From: Pterois miles
Taxonomy: Eukaryota; Chordata; Actinopteri; Perciformes; Scorpaenidae
NCBI GenBank assembly: GCA_947000775.1
Contig: CAMQGK010000144.1
Coordinates: forward strand, 6,222,501-6,286,500
DNA length: 64,000 nucleotides
Reading direction: 5' to 3'
Shown here: piece by piece, positions 23,531-36,158 of the stretch
Numbering within the stretch: the first letter of the stretch is position 1
How the letters are laid out: each line of letters starts with the position of its first letter
Position numbers and translations under genes: made by a program
The notes under the pieces: model-generated
Seen by the model: only the letters and a program-made list of their open reading frames with translations
The model's database searches: none
What the model was told of the DNA's origin: nothing

Positions 23531-25274
23531 TAACATGTACCTCTTTCTCGGAGGGCACCATTTATAAAACGCTGGTTAATAAATCATTTATTAACACTTT
23601 AAATATATTAATTATAGGCCATTTATAAGAATAAGTTTTGGGTTGCCAGATGGTGTGTCTCCTCCTCCAGCAGGACACCTATTATCTCTAATAGTCATTA
23701 GTTAATCAGCTACTGGACCACTTACCTTCTGGAAAAAACAAAGTTAACAACTTGTTAATAGTTATAACTCTATATGCATTAAAAAGTGTGAAATCCACAA
23801 GCATGGATTGATTATATTTATTAATAGATTAACACAATGTATAGCCAAATAAAAAGAGAGATTTTAGATTTTTAGGTAGAAAGATTTTTCACAACCTGAC
23901 ACCCCAAAAGTTGCATTTAAGAGGCTTAAATCTGATCTACAAACAGTAGTAACTCATTTATTAACCGTTACAAAAGCAGTTAGTTACAACCTTTAAACAC
24001 GTTATAAAGGATGTGTTATTAGCAAGTGGTGCTGATATAATATACTGTATAGGCTTAATGTTTAGGAGACAGAGATGTGGCTGGGCTCAAAAGGTAACCC
24101 TGCAACGTATCCTTATACAATGTTTTGTATGATATCTGTCAAAGAGTTAGTCCTCATTTTAGGTGCGTTTTTTTACGAATGTCGAGCAACTTGTGACGCC
24201 CGTGTCAATTCAGGCTGGTCTCATACAGCGTTCATAGCTACACCAACGAAAAATAATGCATAACTTTTGCCCAGGAGACCAGCGTTCAGGTCCCGTCTAG
24301 AACAAAAAGTCACCATTGATTTATTTGTCATGTAACTTATGTACTTAAGTAACATCACTTCTGGAATAATTTAAAGCCACACCACCAACTACGACTTCTT
24401 ATTGCCTAAACCTAAGGGATTACTTTTCTGTGAAGAATGAAAATTTATTTTGAAAAGACTGTATGTATGTAACAAGTGGAAACTGACATGTGTTGCTGGA
24501 CATTTGTGAAAATGAAGGAGAAAGGAGGAATAACTTTTTGATGAGCTTTCAGACGAACCATTGCATGAGAGTATGTTGATCAATTCCCTCCCCAGTCTTT
24601 TCAAAGTAAACTTCCGTCTTCACAGGAAACAACTTAGTTAGTTACGAATGATGTCTGAGAACAGCTTTTCTTGATGTAGATGGATTGATAAACTAAATTC
24701 TCATTCATCACTACGGGGACAATTCAATTTGTGGCAAACGCAGCATAATGCACAGCAATTAAGCAATGAACATGAAAAACAAAAGAAATACGAGTTGGTG
24801 GGGTTTTAATGTGGTCAGCAGGGTTCCAACGGTGCTGCTTAAGTGTGTCATTTGTGAAGGGTAAAACATTTCCTGAGAGTATTGGTGATAGGTCAGCCAA
24901 GTGTGCCTCCTCCCCACATCTCACCATGACCCAGCTACAGTCTGGCTGCTGTGGCCCACCGAGCTGCACCGGCTCTCTGTGTTTGAAGCTGCAGTGCTTC
25001 CCGAGCTCCAACTAGCTTTCCTACAGGGCCTCTGTGACATTAAATCCAATTATAGATTTCTTTAAATGCCATTTTATCCAGCAGGGGACTGTGGCCTTTT
25101 GAAAAGCAGAAACGTAACCACTGTGCTTCCTCCTCCTCTTCCTCGGTCTTGCCTGTGGCACTGTGTCCTGCTGTGATACAACCATGCTGGATGTGTACTT
25201 TACTTGCCCTGATGTAGTGCTCTTGTTTTTTCTTTGTCCTCCTCCTCCTCCCGCTCCCTCTGTGCTGACCTCAG

Positions 25275-25416
25275 GATACACCCCAGCCCGACCGCCGGCT
25301 CCATCACAGCAGCCTCCTCAGCGAGCACCATTCAGGGCAAACCATCACTCCGCCGCATCAAAGGCCGCATTCACAGGAGCAAGAGCCTGGACAGCATCGA
25401 TCTCCTTGACTCCAAT
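25275..25416 (+). CDS. tjp1: tjp1 shared N-terminal exon
   Basis: A 142-bp exon with acceptor ctgacctcag and donor AAT|GTAAGT. It enters in phase 2, so it accepts either the CARD linker exon (giving Arg) or the alternative first exon (giving Trp). It leaves in phase 0, matching the common ZO-1 exon at 55927. Its 47 complete residues run from IHPSPTAGS to SLDSIDLLDSN. The first half is Ser/Thr/Ala-rich and disordered. The second half is basic and ends in an Arg-Ser-Lys-Ser-Leu-Asp motif, a likely site for basophilic kinases and 14-3-3 type binding after phosphorylation. Conservation is suggested by the clean frame, exact phases and absence of stops. I do not recognise a named domain. Confidence 0.82.
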
Positions 25417-26084
25417 GTAAGTAAACTGACTCAAAGGCCAGCGCAGTGCATTAATGAGCTGTATCACCAAACCACAGACACTATAGTAATACAGTATAGT
25501 ATGACCAAAATGTACAGAACAAACAAGTCACCATCTTGACATTGGACAGATAAAATGTCCCTCTGGTGTCAGTTGTGAGGGAGTCTTGTAGAACTGACAG
25601 TATGCAGGTTTTGTGCAGGATATTAAATCCTGCAGGACATTTTTACCATCTGAATGAAACCACCGACAATGCATTGTTTCAGTAACACTTCATTTTACAG
25701 GTCTGTAAATTTCATGGCAAGTGATAATTTCCAAGTAACTCATTTGACATTTCTTTCAAATGACCCCTGTATTTACCCCAATATTTGTCAAAAATTACCT
25801 CAATATCATTAAAGAATTATACTGCTATTTCTCAAAGCAGGTAATAAACTGTGTTTGGTAAGGCTATGAGCTATAAACTCCCCGGTTCTTTGTATTTCTG
25901 ATTCTGTACTATATTGCTACTACATGCAGGTAGGTGGATATTAAAAACCAAAAGTGTCCACTGCACATTTAGCTGTGTGTCTGCCTGGTGTAACTATGCT
26001 CTGTCTGGACGGATTAATGATCGCAATTGTCTGACACTGTGTGCGTGTGCTAGCATTGCCAGTGGCTTTGTGCCCACAGCAAGT

Positions 26085-26282
26085 TTCCGACAGACCGCGT
26101 GTGTGTGGCGGTGGTGAGTGTGTGTTTCTTGGTCACGTTGTAGCTGCAGCAGAACATGTGCGTGCAGTGTATTTGTCTGTGAATAAATACTACGAGGCTA
26201 CAAACTACGAGCCAACTTCCTGTATCTGCGCCGGCTCTCTCTTAAGTTGGACCAGCTTTTCTCCTTAAAGTGATGAGCTGCT
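26085..26282. mobile_element. fragment of the hAT-like family, inverted
   Basis: The reverse complement matches the interior of the 12936-13602 element: tttgtctgtgaataaatactacgaggctac, gccaacttcctgtatctg, ccggctctctcttaa and ggaccagcttttctccttaa. The terminal TAGGGATG ends are not seen here, so this is a truncated third copy. Confidence 0.7.
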
Positions 26283-26879
26283 TCTCTATTTTTGGGAAAT
26301 AGCAGAATATACCGTAATTATTAAATAATTTAGAGGTAAATTTGTTACTTGCTAATTATTACCTACTTACCAAGAATTTTGCAGACCTGCAAAATGAAGT
26401 GTTACTCGTAGTATTAAATAAATGCAAACATGCACCAAAAAGGATTGCACAGAGCAAAAACATAAAAGCAGTGACAGAAACCACACAGTGCTGCTTTCAC
26501 AACTGATCGTTTCTCGCAAATTGCAGATGATTTATTAAGTCCTCTTGCATTCTCATAGATGGGCTGCTATGAAACAGATTCACTATTACAGTTTAGAGAC
26601 GATGATGATGATGAAGGTCGTCTTCCTGCTGTGTGAAGCAGTCCTGGGATGGATTCATTGCACCACACTCTTACTACATTTGGATTATAGGAACTTTAAT
26701 CTTCATTTAGTTGTTCCTGTGTCACATTAGTACGTTTCCTTTATTAATTGAATCATTCAACATTAAATGCTCTCCACTAAATATGAAGCTGCTACAGCCA
26801 ACGGTACTTTATGGTTTTATGGGGGAGTCTGCACTTTTTGCACAGATCAAACAAATGAGATGTAACATGTTAATTGGTG

Positions 26880-27095
26880 GCTTAGAGGTGCTGAAGGGCA
26901 GATTTTGTAACTTTGGACAGAGCAAAGCTAGTTGTTTCTCCCCTGTTTCCAGTCTCTTGTGCTAAGCTAAGCTAAGATAAGTGGCTGCTGGGAGTAGCTT
27001 CATATTGATCATACAAACATGAGTGGTGTCCATATTCTCATACAGTTCATACAACAAAAAAGTGTATTTCCCAAAATGTCGAACCATTCCTTTAT
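26880..27095. repeat. inverted-repeat element remnant
   Basis: Includes tgctaagctaagctaagataa and ends cccaaaatgtcgaaccattccttta, closely similar to the right end of the element at 21134-22363. The left end was not found. Confidence 0.55.
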
Positions 27096-28114
27096 TGTGA
27101 GACAAAACTGTGTTCACTTCCACAGGAAATCCTGAATTTCACCAAAATCACAATTCAAAAATCAAAATCTTCCCAAAATCCTTTTTTCATTTTGGCTACT
27201 CAGCTGTTTCTACTCTATCCTTAAAAAAGATAAAGAGGCTGATGAAGTGTTATGTCAAATGTATTTAATTGATAACTGATCAAATTCAATGTTCATTATA
27301 ATGGTTTAAGAAGAAAAATTTGGTTTGAGCACCAAGGTTGGTATTTTATTCACAGACATCTTTCATCCGTATTCACATTCAGAAAACAGGTGTCTCGATC
27401 CTCACATGGCTCAAAATGTTCCCAGATGCTTGAGGTGAAACTCTTTCATGTCTTTATAGTCACACTAAATGATCATGAAATATCCTTTGCTGAGGGATTA
27501 TAGATACAAAATTCACAAAGCAGCGTTTTAAGTTCAGAGATCTGATGTGTGTAAATCAAAGCAGACACAACTGTGATACACATACGTGTACTTTGTTGTT
27601 TCCAGACCGAGCAGTAGACTGCTGAAGGGCCTCGGCCTCCAGGGAATTATATATGGTGTTGACAGCTCAGATATGACCTGACTGAATTCAGCTCTAACAC
27701 TGCATCTTATTAAAGGATATCACAAAACCACTGAGCTGGTCGAGTTATTGTTACAGGTACTGGTCAGCAATGGGAACTTATGGGAACATGTGAGTTTTGA
27801 ATGGTTTTAAGACATATATTTTTCACAGCTGCATTTGCTGATTTGCAGCTACTTATAAAACCATGTTGGACTACTTTTTTATGTTTTAAAAAAAAAGTCC
27901 TTTGAAATACCATTAGCTACCTCGACGGTTTATCTTTAACTCCTGTGTAAATAACTCTCAGCTTAGTGTTGCTGTGTGTCACAGTCACAGAGCTTAAAGC
28001 TCTCTGACATGTTGGTTTATTAATGAGATGAAGTCTACAGACATACTCGCAGCTCTGCAGAGGATGTATGCAAACATGCTCACATTGACAATGCTGATGT
28101 TAAGCAGTTGTAAT

Positions 28115-29310
28115 GTTTACCATGTTAGCTTATATTAGCTACTCAGCACTAAGTACAGTTGAGGCTGATGGAAATATCACTAGTTTTGCAGGTATTTGGT
28201 CATAAACCAAATTATTTGACAGATTTTTGACTTGATGATGGTGCTATAGATGAAAAGTCAGAGGAGTTATTAATTAAGTTATTACAATTGAGCATGACAT
28301 CAATGTCTGCATATAATTTCATAGCAACAGTTATCAAGATACTCAAAATCAGAAATGTCAACCTCATGGTGGCACCTGAGGAGTGGTTCCCAAACCTTTT
28401 TTCTGAAGGGACCCATTTTCTATCATTGAGGAAACTCCCTGACTAAGTGACATTTTATGGATATTTCATATTATATTCAATGCATAACAATAACAGTATA
28501 GAGATAAACTGTAAATTGATGCAAATAATGAATGCAATAACTGCAGGAAGCTTGTGTAAAATAAGTGTGTTGGATGAATTTTGAGCAGATTAATTCCTGT
28601 GAATATTGCAGAGAGTTTTCCTGCTATTTTAGTAACTTTTAATAGACTTCTATGTCTGTATTATGTATTTTTTAAAAATATATATTCATACTTAATAGGC
28701 TTCTTTTTTTTAACAAATTCAGTGTTTTCTTCTCTCTGATGCTTGGACATTGTTCTGTCAGCTCTTTAAATTTAAAGTTCATATAGATAATAATCCAAAT
28801 TTCGAAAATAATCTCATTTAGTTTTCTTAGGCCAACCGTATATTTAAAAGCTTGAAGCTTTTGGGACCATAGGTTGTACTAGAGGAAAAGTCAGGGATCA
28901 CATCGTCTGGGCACCACCGTGGATATACTTTATGTACAAATTTCTGTGCCAATCCATTCAGCAGTTGTTGAGATATTTCACAAGGAAAGGGAAAACTTGG
29001 ACCTGCTGGTAGCGCTAGAAGAAATCACCAAAGTCAGTAGGATTTAACATCTGGGCAACATGAATGTCTGTGTCAAATTAAATGGGAATACATCTATTAG
29101 TTGTTTTTACAGTATGTCACTAAAAGGCAAACATGTCAACCTGCTGGTGGTGATCTGAGGGGATCACCACAGTCATTACGACTGGATTGATCCTCTGGAG
29201 ACGGCTAAATCCGTACAAAATTTCACGACAGTCCATCCAATATTTGTTGAAATATTTCAGTCTGATTCAGAGCAGTGAACCGACAGACTGACATCCACGG
29301 AGTCACACAA
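28115..29310. repeat. cluster of related dispersed repeats
   Basis: Three diverged units share phrases such as tcaacctcatggtggcacctgag, cctgctggtagcgctagaag with atcaccaaagtcagtaggatt, and aacctgctggtggtgatctgagg with ggatcaccacagtcattacg. They also share variants of ttgttgagatatttcac. The wording is typical of a common fish repeat. No coding sequence is visible. Confidence 0.6.
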
Positions 29311-31007
29311 ACAACGAGGCTAAAAACTCTGACAATATTACAGCAAAGAGAATTTGCATTGTAATGATTGATTGAACAAGAGACCTATATTTCAAAAGTA
29401 ATTACAAAATCACTGTTCAGTTCCCGTCTAGTAAACCGGACGGTGGATGCTTTTAGGCTGTAATTGACAGATTAGTGGTGGCCTTGATTTTGAGCCATGC
29501 ACAGCCATCATAAGCCTTCATCTGAATGGGAAAAAGGCAGTGTATGGTGTCACTGTAGTCTCATATCCTCTCCTGCTTAGAGAGTGACTTACCACATCGA
29601 TGTCATTTGTCTTTATGGCGTGCCACTCTGAGGATGCGTCAAGCTGCTCAAGAGGCCACTATCTCACCAGAGACTGAGAGCCCAGCTAAGGGCTTCTGGC
29701 CTTTCCACGGTATATTTCTTTTGTACGGGCTGTGTGTGCACTAGAGGAAAACTTGCTGACTTGCCCAAACTCAAATGCAGCTGATGGAAGTAACGGTCCG
29801 CCTTACAGTGAGTGATGAGACTGCAGGATGCTGAGCTGAGGAGCAGTTTCCTTTGCATCCGACTAAAATGTCACAACAGACACAACGCTGCTTCTGAGCC
29901 CCTGGGTGATCTGCGGTCGTTTTCTAACAAAACAATCTCGCCTGATTGGCTGTTTCAACAGAGAACTGAGGATATTAATCAATTGAAGTGTATGAATTTA
30001 GGTCCATAACTATCATTGCCCATCAGCGTAGCGCTAAATAATCAATAGTAGTTAAGACTTTGTTTATATCGATTGTTTCTTTTGATTGCTTTTCTCTCTT
30101 GATAGTCAGGGGAGGACGTTGGCGCACGGCCCACTCCCGCTGTCATTTGTGTTGGCAAGCATCGCACTTGTTCACAGAAAGCTTGAATCAGATTTTAGTG
30201 CTAAGGCTGCAGAAAGCACAACAGAGATGGAGGGAGGGGGGAGAACTACAGTCTTTTATGCAGCCTGTGCCTTTGTGTATAGCAGGAGTTATTTTTCTCC
30301 GTTCATCAACAACACCTCGTCCCATTTCAGAGCAGCAGCGTTTACAGCATTTCTTAATGCTTTAGGGAGATGCATTAGTCCATCTGTTCTAGTATTACAC
30401 AAAATCGTATTGTCTTTATTATCTACACCATTGATCTCTCACACCCAACCACTTTGTGACTTCTCTGGTGTTCTGTAAACAGACAACCTCAGGGATTAAT
30501 GATTAGAAATAGTGTCTATGTGTGTTTTACATGTATCTGTGTTGACATTAATCAGAATATGCAGTTTATGTGCATTTCATTTCATCATGTCAATGGGAAA
30601 AACATGTTTTACACAAACCCACATTGTATGCCTGGTGCAGAAGTGTGGATGCTAAACTGAGGTTTCTGTTTCATGTGCCTTGATTTGGGGGAAAGATCTT
30701 GTTTTTAATGCAGTATTTTTTCCTGCCCTCTCAGCTGTTTTGGAAAATGTTAAAGGAATGTTTGCTGCAGAGGCTATAACCAGGTGAATTGCAGAGAAAC
30801 CAAGAGTGTATCAGCAGGAGCAGATGCAATATAAGCCAAGATGAAAAGCGCAATTAAATTAATTACTCCTTAACAGATCAGGATCAGTCACCAACTGGGC
30901 CTTGAGCTCTGCCTTGGTCAGAGTCTTAATCTCTTATTAGTTCTGCTTGCCCCATCCCACTCCTAAAATCCTATCCTTGGCTGCAGTCTGCCGTGGACAG
31001 AGGCGCT

Positions 31008-31040
31008 CCCCCCCAACCACCACCACCACCACCACCACCA
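31008..31040. repeat. (CAC)n run
   Basis: About nine CAC/ACC triplets following a run of C. Confidence 0.85.
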
Positions 31041-31189
31041 AATAAAAGCCCCAGCGTAAGCATTTATTCGCTGCTCAGTCTTCGGAAAGTGCTGCAGATG
31101 CATTTACGGAGAGAGCAACTGCAGCTGAATTAACCAATCTGCATATTCAGGGCCTGTTAGAGGGAGATTGCTCCCGTGTGTTGAAGGTG

Positions 31190-31379
31190 TGGAGGCGGGA
31201 GCTACGAGCACCGGACCTGAGTGAGACACACCACAACGGGCTGTGCAAAGAGACAGAGGGAGGGAGGAGCAGAGCGTGGGGGGTGGGCGCAGGAGATTTA
31301 TCACGACTACTGTAGGAGGCCGTATTGGAAGGAGGGGGAGGGGGGCTGTGATTGGGGCAGCAGCTGATTTTCTTTTAGG
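31190..31379 (+). promoter_or_regulatory. GC/purine-rich island with strong donor
   Basis: Rich in GGAGG and GGGGG units (gggagggaggagcagagcg, ggagggggaggggggctg), in contrast to the AT-rich surroundings. It ends with a good donor (TTTAG|GTAAGACAG at 31380). It could be a cryptic untranslated first exon of tjp1, a G-quadruplex-prone regulatory element, or chance. There is no coding support. Confidence 0.3.
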
Positions 31380-32780
31380 TAAGACAGGTCCGTTATGTAA
31401 GAACACAGCAGAATGGATGATTTTTCTTTTTAGTCCGATAGGTGTTAAGCCCGGGGGGATGGTTGGAGGTGATGGAGGGGGTTTATATTCGACAGCAAGG
31501 TGGAGCTGGCCATGTGTGATGCGTGTGAAGGTTGCATGTGTGATCCCAGATGTTGGCAGATGTTCGGTATGTTTCTTGAGGCTGTGACTCAGGAGGAAAG
31601 CCTGCCAGTGTGTCCTCTGATGGGACATACAGTATGGCAGGTCACTGTAGGCACTGTGTGCATGTCGTACCATAATGTCACAATGTGATGAATTTACAGC
31701 CTCTGCAGCAGCAAAAATGAATTCATTTGAAGCTGAATAATGTTTACATATAATGTGTGATTATTATTCAAGATGTGCTAAAATGGATTTCCTGTAGCTC
31801 TCCGTTGGATCAAAATACCCTCATTTTTAAAGGATGCTGGGATTATAAACAGCAGGGTCCTTGGTTGTCAGTGGAAGATTTGATGAAAATGGCTCGTGCT
31901 TCTGAATTGTTTTTATGGTCAGGTTCGTGTCCCTCATCTACAACAAATCATTTTGAAGAGACTCAAGACTCAAACCTACATAAATCCCAACAACTCTATT
32001 GACTCCCCCGAATGATTTATGTCAGGAGAAGAGACCTGGACAGTAAGCGCCATCAGCAGCCGAGGATTAGTTGAAATGTAGCACTAAACCAACATCACAG
32101 AGAATATTTTCCATTCTCAAAATTCAGTCTATTAATATCACCATAACAAGCTCTCATAATTTTGGCTTATTTTCAGTGAGGACTTGATGTCTATGGTATT
32201 CTTCCCCATTTGAGCACTTGAGTGCGGGGTCAAGTCAAGGACAACCAGCAGGATGATGTAATGTTTGTTGGAATCAAGATGGTGGCCGTGGAGGGGAAGT
32301 TGAGCATGAAGAATGAAACGCTGGGAAGGTTGTCCCAAGACAAGTTAATCAATCGCAGGACTTGATGCTCACAGTTGTGGTCGCTCTGTAGATTACATTG
32401 TCTGTGGATAGATTATCATGAGATGAACATGTACTGTTTTTGTGGAGCCGATTTTTTTGTTTTTTATTGAAATGAGATTTTACAGGCAGCAAATACGCTT
32501 TGGATTTACTCGTGTTAATCTGTCTAATATCCAGTCATATCTCATTAACACCCTGAGTATGAATGAATGTGAATTATTTGTGTGGGCTGTACCTAAAAAT
32601 TATTTTTATTACCTAATCTGATGATTATAATCTCTCTTGATTAATTAATTCATCATTTAATCTATAAAATTGTAAAAGAAAATACTAATACACCACCACC
32701 ACATACCTCATACACCAATAATTCAAAACCCCAAATTCAGTTTACAATGATATAAAAGAAAAAGCAGGAAATACTCACAT

Positions 32781-33107
32781 TTAAAGGAACAATGTGTAAC
32801 ATTTAGGGTGATCTATTGGCAGAAATAGAATATAACATTAATTAATTTATTATAAAGTATGTTTTCTTGAGTGTATAATCATCTGAAAATAAGAATTGTT
32901 GTGAATGAGCCGTTTATATCTACATACAGAGCGGGTCCTTTTCATGGAGCCGGCCACCATGTTTCTACAGTATCCCAGAGATATTTGCGTTTTCGTGTCG
33001 GCCACCGTGGTTCTCTTACACATTTGGCACACGGGAGATGTTTAAGTTAGCGGCAGTCTGCAACATCACCGCTAGATGTCACCAGTTCCCTACACACTGC
33101 ACCTTTT
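32781..33107. mobile_element. MITE-like element, copy 2 of 2
   Basis: Begins ttaaaggaacaatgtgtaac and ends ccctacacactgcacctttt. The interior gtcggccaccgtggttctc and ggcagtctgcaacatcaccgc match the copy at 20797-21133. Confidence 0.78.
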
Positions 33108-33276
33108 GCAGTAATACCAGAATTCGGTGACAGTTTATCCTTCATTCATTGATAATTCAAATAAAGCGACATGCACTGTGATGTATAAATCCCTATTATT
33201 AGTGTCAAATCACACAATACTGGTTCAGTTCTCGTAAGATTTAACATGGTCAAAGAAATAAACACAAAGATAATTT

Positions 33277-33576
33277 AGATCTGCAACGATAAATTGATTA
33301 GTTGTCAACTACTAAATTAATTGCCAACTATTTTGATAATCGTTTTTTGTTTTTTGTTTTTTTTAAAAAGTCAAAATTCTTTGATTCCTGCATCGTAACT
33401 GTGAATATTTTCCATTTTATTTTCTCCTCTGTGACAGTAAACTGAATATCTTTGAGTTGTGGACAAAACAAGACATTTGAGGACGTCATCTTAGGCTTTG
33501 GAAAACACTGATTGACATTTTATAGACCGAATAACTCATCAGTTCATTGAGAAAATAATCATTAGTTGCAACCCTG
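33277..33576. repeat. attaatcgattaa family element
   Basis: Begins tctgcaacgataaattgattagttgtcaac and ends aataatcattagttgcaacc, an inverted-repeat plan. The interior has actgaatatctttgagttgtgg, acaaaacaagacatttgagg and acgtcatcttaggctttgg. The same order of motifs is found at 49397-49745 and partly in the other copies. It is noncoding. Confidence 0.75.
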
Positions 33577-33680
33577 AAACAAAAGAATTTTTGTTTTTAT
33601 TTCCTTCGTAGAGACAAATTGTTGATTCTGTGTTTGAGAGTGAACGAAAGGAAGAAGTGCATAGATTTTGTGTATTTAAA

Positions 33681-33701
33681 AGTGTGTGTGTGTGTGTGTG
33701 T

Positions 33702-33739
<38 letters not shown>

Positions 33740-33754
33740 TGTTTGTTTGTGTGT
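33681..33754. repeat. (TG)n microsatellite
   Basis: About 70 bases of TG repeat with a few interruptions. It generates the artefactual Val-Cys-rich open frames in this stretch. Confidence 0.95.
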
Positions 33755-35641
33755 ATCACGCAGCCTGCTGTGTTGCTGGCCATGTAGGATGTGTGTTGAT
33801 GCCCAGGGAGGCACCATATGCTGTTTAGACTCAGGAGCATCCCATCATGGTCGGACCCGTGGGTGAACAACCCCAGCTCCTTCTCGTGTCTCCCTCCATC
33901 AGCTCACGCGTGCATCATCAGCCAGCAGGGGCTGAAATCACGCAGATCCACTTTCCTCACGCTTGTTTTCATGCCACCATGAATAATTCTTCATATAGAT
34001 TTCCTTTTGCAAGGCTGGAGACTGTCACGCTTGAGTCAACACAGATAGACAGTGTTCAGCTGGAGTCCTGCAGAGGGCAGAGTTTTACTACCTATATGCG
34101 CAGGAACTCAGTGAACACATCCATGTTTGCATAGCTGATGCAACAGAGGAAGGAGGGGTCGAATGTGCAGTTGGGATGTTGGCTTTAGATAAATGTTAAG
34201 CTTTGATATGTGGTGATGGAAATGTTGTTGCTAAGATACATATTATTAAAAACAGTGGGCAGTTCGTCCGCTACAGTGGGAAGAGTTGTTGTTGTGAGGA
34301 CCCTTGAAGTTGGTGAAGTCAAGCAGGAACAGTTTAACCTCCCACTCATCTGATGTATTGTATAGGGGGCAACCTTGCAGTGCTCCCAGTGTTCAAAGAA
34401 AAATAATTTCTTATTGTATTTATCAATGAGTCCACCTGTAGTTGAGATAAAAATTAATTTCCAGTTGAATTGGGAAGCAGTGGAGATTTATAGCATTGTC
34501 TGGCTTCTATCCGCAGTGCGGTAAATTACCCCTGGGTGATTTTTCTCCCCCCCCCCAATCACCTGCCCTCCACAATGCCCCTCCGGTCTGGTCCGAAGGG
34601 AGCACCTGATCCCACACCACCACCAAGGCCGCTAATTGCTTTACTCTCTTCCTGAGCGAGGGTGCTCTCTTGGGAAAAATCCCATGAATAGACAACCTCT
34701 TATGAATCCAAAGTAATTTAAAAGTCTGGTTGATGGAAAATAAAAAATACAGCCACTTCATTAATAATTTAGCTGGTGGGTCACATCAGTGATCACACAC
34801 TGTGGGTGTAGTGATCCCACTGTGGTAAAATCATTTTATATCTAAAAAGGGCTTTAGACAAGCAAGTCTCTGTGGGCTTCTCTGAGAAGAGCTGCAGAGT
34901 ATTTATGGTTAATTAATCTGCTGTCACCATTTCCAGCTGTCTGTGAAATCACAATCGGATTGATCAGGATCCTGCTGCCTTAAAAGCTTTTATTACACCT
35001 CAAGGAATTCAGCTTCATGGATATTAACACCACAATCTACAGCCTATACAGTATAGTCTTCAAAAGCAAAATAACTCATAACCCACCATTTTGCTGTAAA
35101 AGACCTCTCTGTCATACGTGCATCCACATTAACTGATTGGAATTGTTCATCTTTATTAGCATTAGTGCTCCCCTCCTGCGGATAAACATACTCAGGCGAT
35201 TGCTTCTTTGCAACTGTACATGATGCTGTAGTTTGATCCAGAGAGGATTTGGATGTCGGCGGCCTGTTGTCACATGATCCGCGGGGCCGGGGGATGTGAG
35301 GTCATTTCATGTCACCTGATATGTCTGAGCTCTCAGTTGTTGGTGGGAAAAAAAATGAGATGGAGATTATAGGTTCATTTTGGGGATCTTGGAAAATATG
35401 TATTTCCTCCATGTACATGGGTTCCGGTTTAATTTTATGATTTTTTTATGCATCAGTAAATTGAGATTGGTGTTGTGGGGCCTGTAGCTCAACACCATTA
35501 CTGTATGCCACTTTTCATGAAATATACCTTCACAGTGGGAGTGATCTGGATGTGAACCCATTTTGACTGATATGTTTGAATTTGATCATTTATACTGGTT
35601 TAGTAATTTCATTTCAGCATTTCCACTGCAGCCAGGGCAAC

Positions 35642-36158
35642 TAGGGATGCAGTGATCCAACTTTTTCAGTCCCGATACCAATATTGATACCTGGGTTTTG
35701 AGTATCGGTCGATACCGAGTACCGATATGATACCAGTGTTTCATTAATAAGCTGTATGCCTCACTGTGTGGAAGACTGGGATCATTCTTTTATGTGTCAG
35801 GTAACATCAGGTCTGGCTTAAACATTGCTTACCTTACTTTGTATAACTAAACGTAGCAAATAAATACATAGATATAAATTTACTGAATTGTTATTTAATA
35901 TTAAAATCATAAGTCATTAGCAACTTGGTAAAAAACAACAACTTTAAAATTACACAGGAAACAGGAATTACAATACTTTTTAATGCAGCAATAAACTAGT
36001 TAAAACCTAAACAGGAATTCAAATTCCAGTATAAAATGTATATAGTATATAAATATAGAATTGACTTGAGTAAATCAGCCTCATTGTCACCGATAGCCAG
36101 TCCAGCTATTTGAGTCAGTATCCGACAGTATCCGATTTTGTATCGATGTGTATCCTTA
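35642..36158. repeat. element with gatacc/tatcga termini
   Basis: Starts tagggatgcagtgatccaac, followed by cccgataccaatattgatacc and tatcggtcgataccgagtacc. It ends with gtatccgacagtatccg and gtatcgatgtgtatcc. It resembles a common fish element of hAT type. The exact right end is uncertain. Confidence 0.6.

Larger units (their letters stand above)
14562..25274 (+). other. tjp1: intron, 14.6-25.3 kb
   Basis: A GT-AG intron of about 10.7 kb. It holds fossil elements at 15.7-16.4, 17.2-17.6, 17.7-18.0, 20.8-21.1 and 21.1-22.4 kb. The remainder is AT-rich with no exon I can support. Short open frames (for example 15068-15412 and 22890-23274 on either strand) show no recognisable domain. Confidence 0.6.

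Noticed and set aside
25234..25274. Extension of the shared exon to the upstream ATG at 25234
   Set aside because: The upstream part is a pyrimidine tract (cctcctcctcccgctccctc) ending in a good acceptor, so it is intron.
31104..31673. 189-codon open frame on the - strand, the longest in the window
   Set aside because: It is the antisense of a purine-rich island; the protein is Pro/Leu/Ser-rich low complexity without a domain, and no splice or promoter context supports it.
33539..33870. Val-Cys and His-Thr repeat proteins on both strands
   Set aside because: Direct translation of the TG microsatellite.
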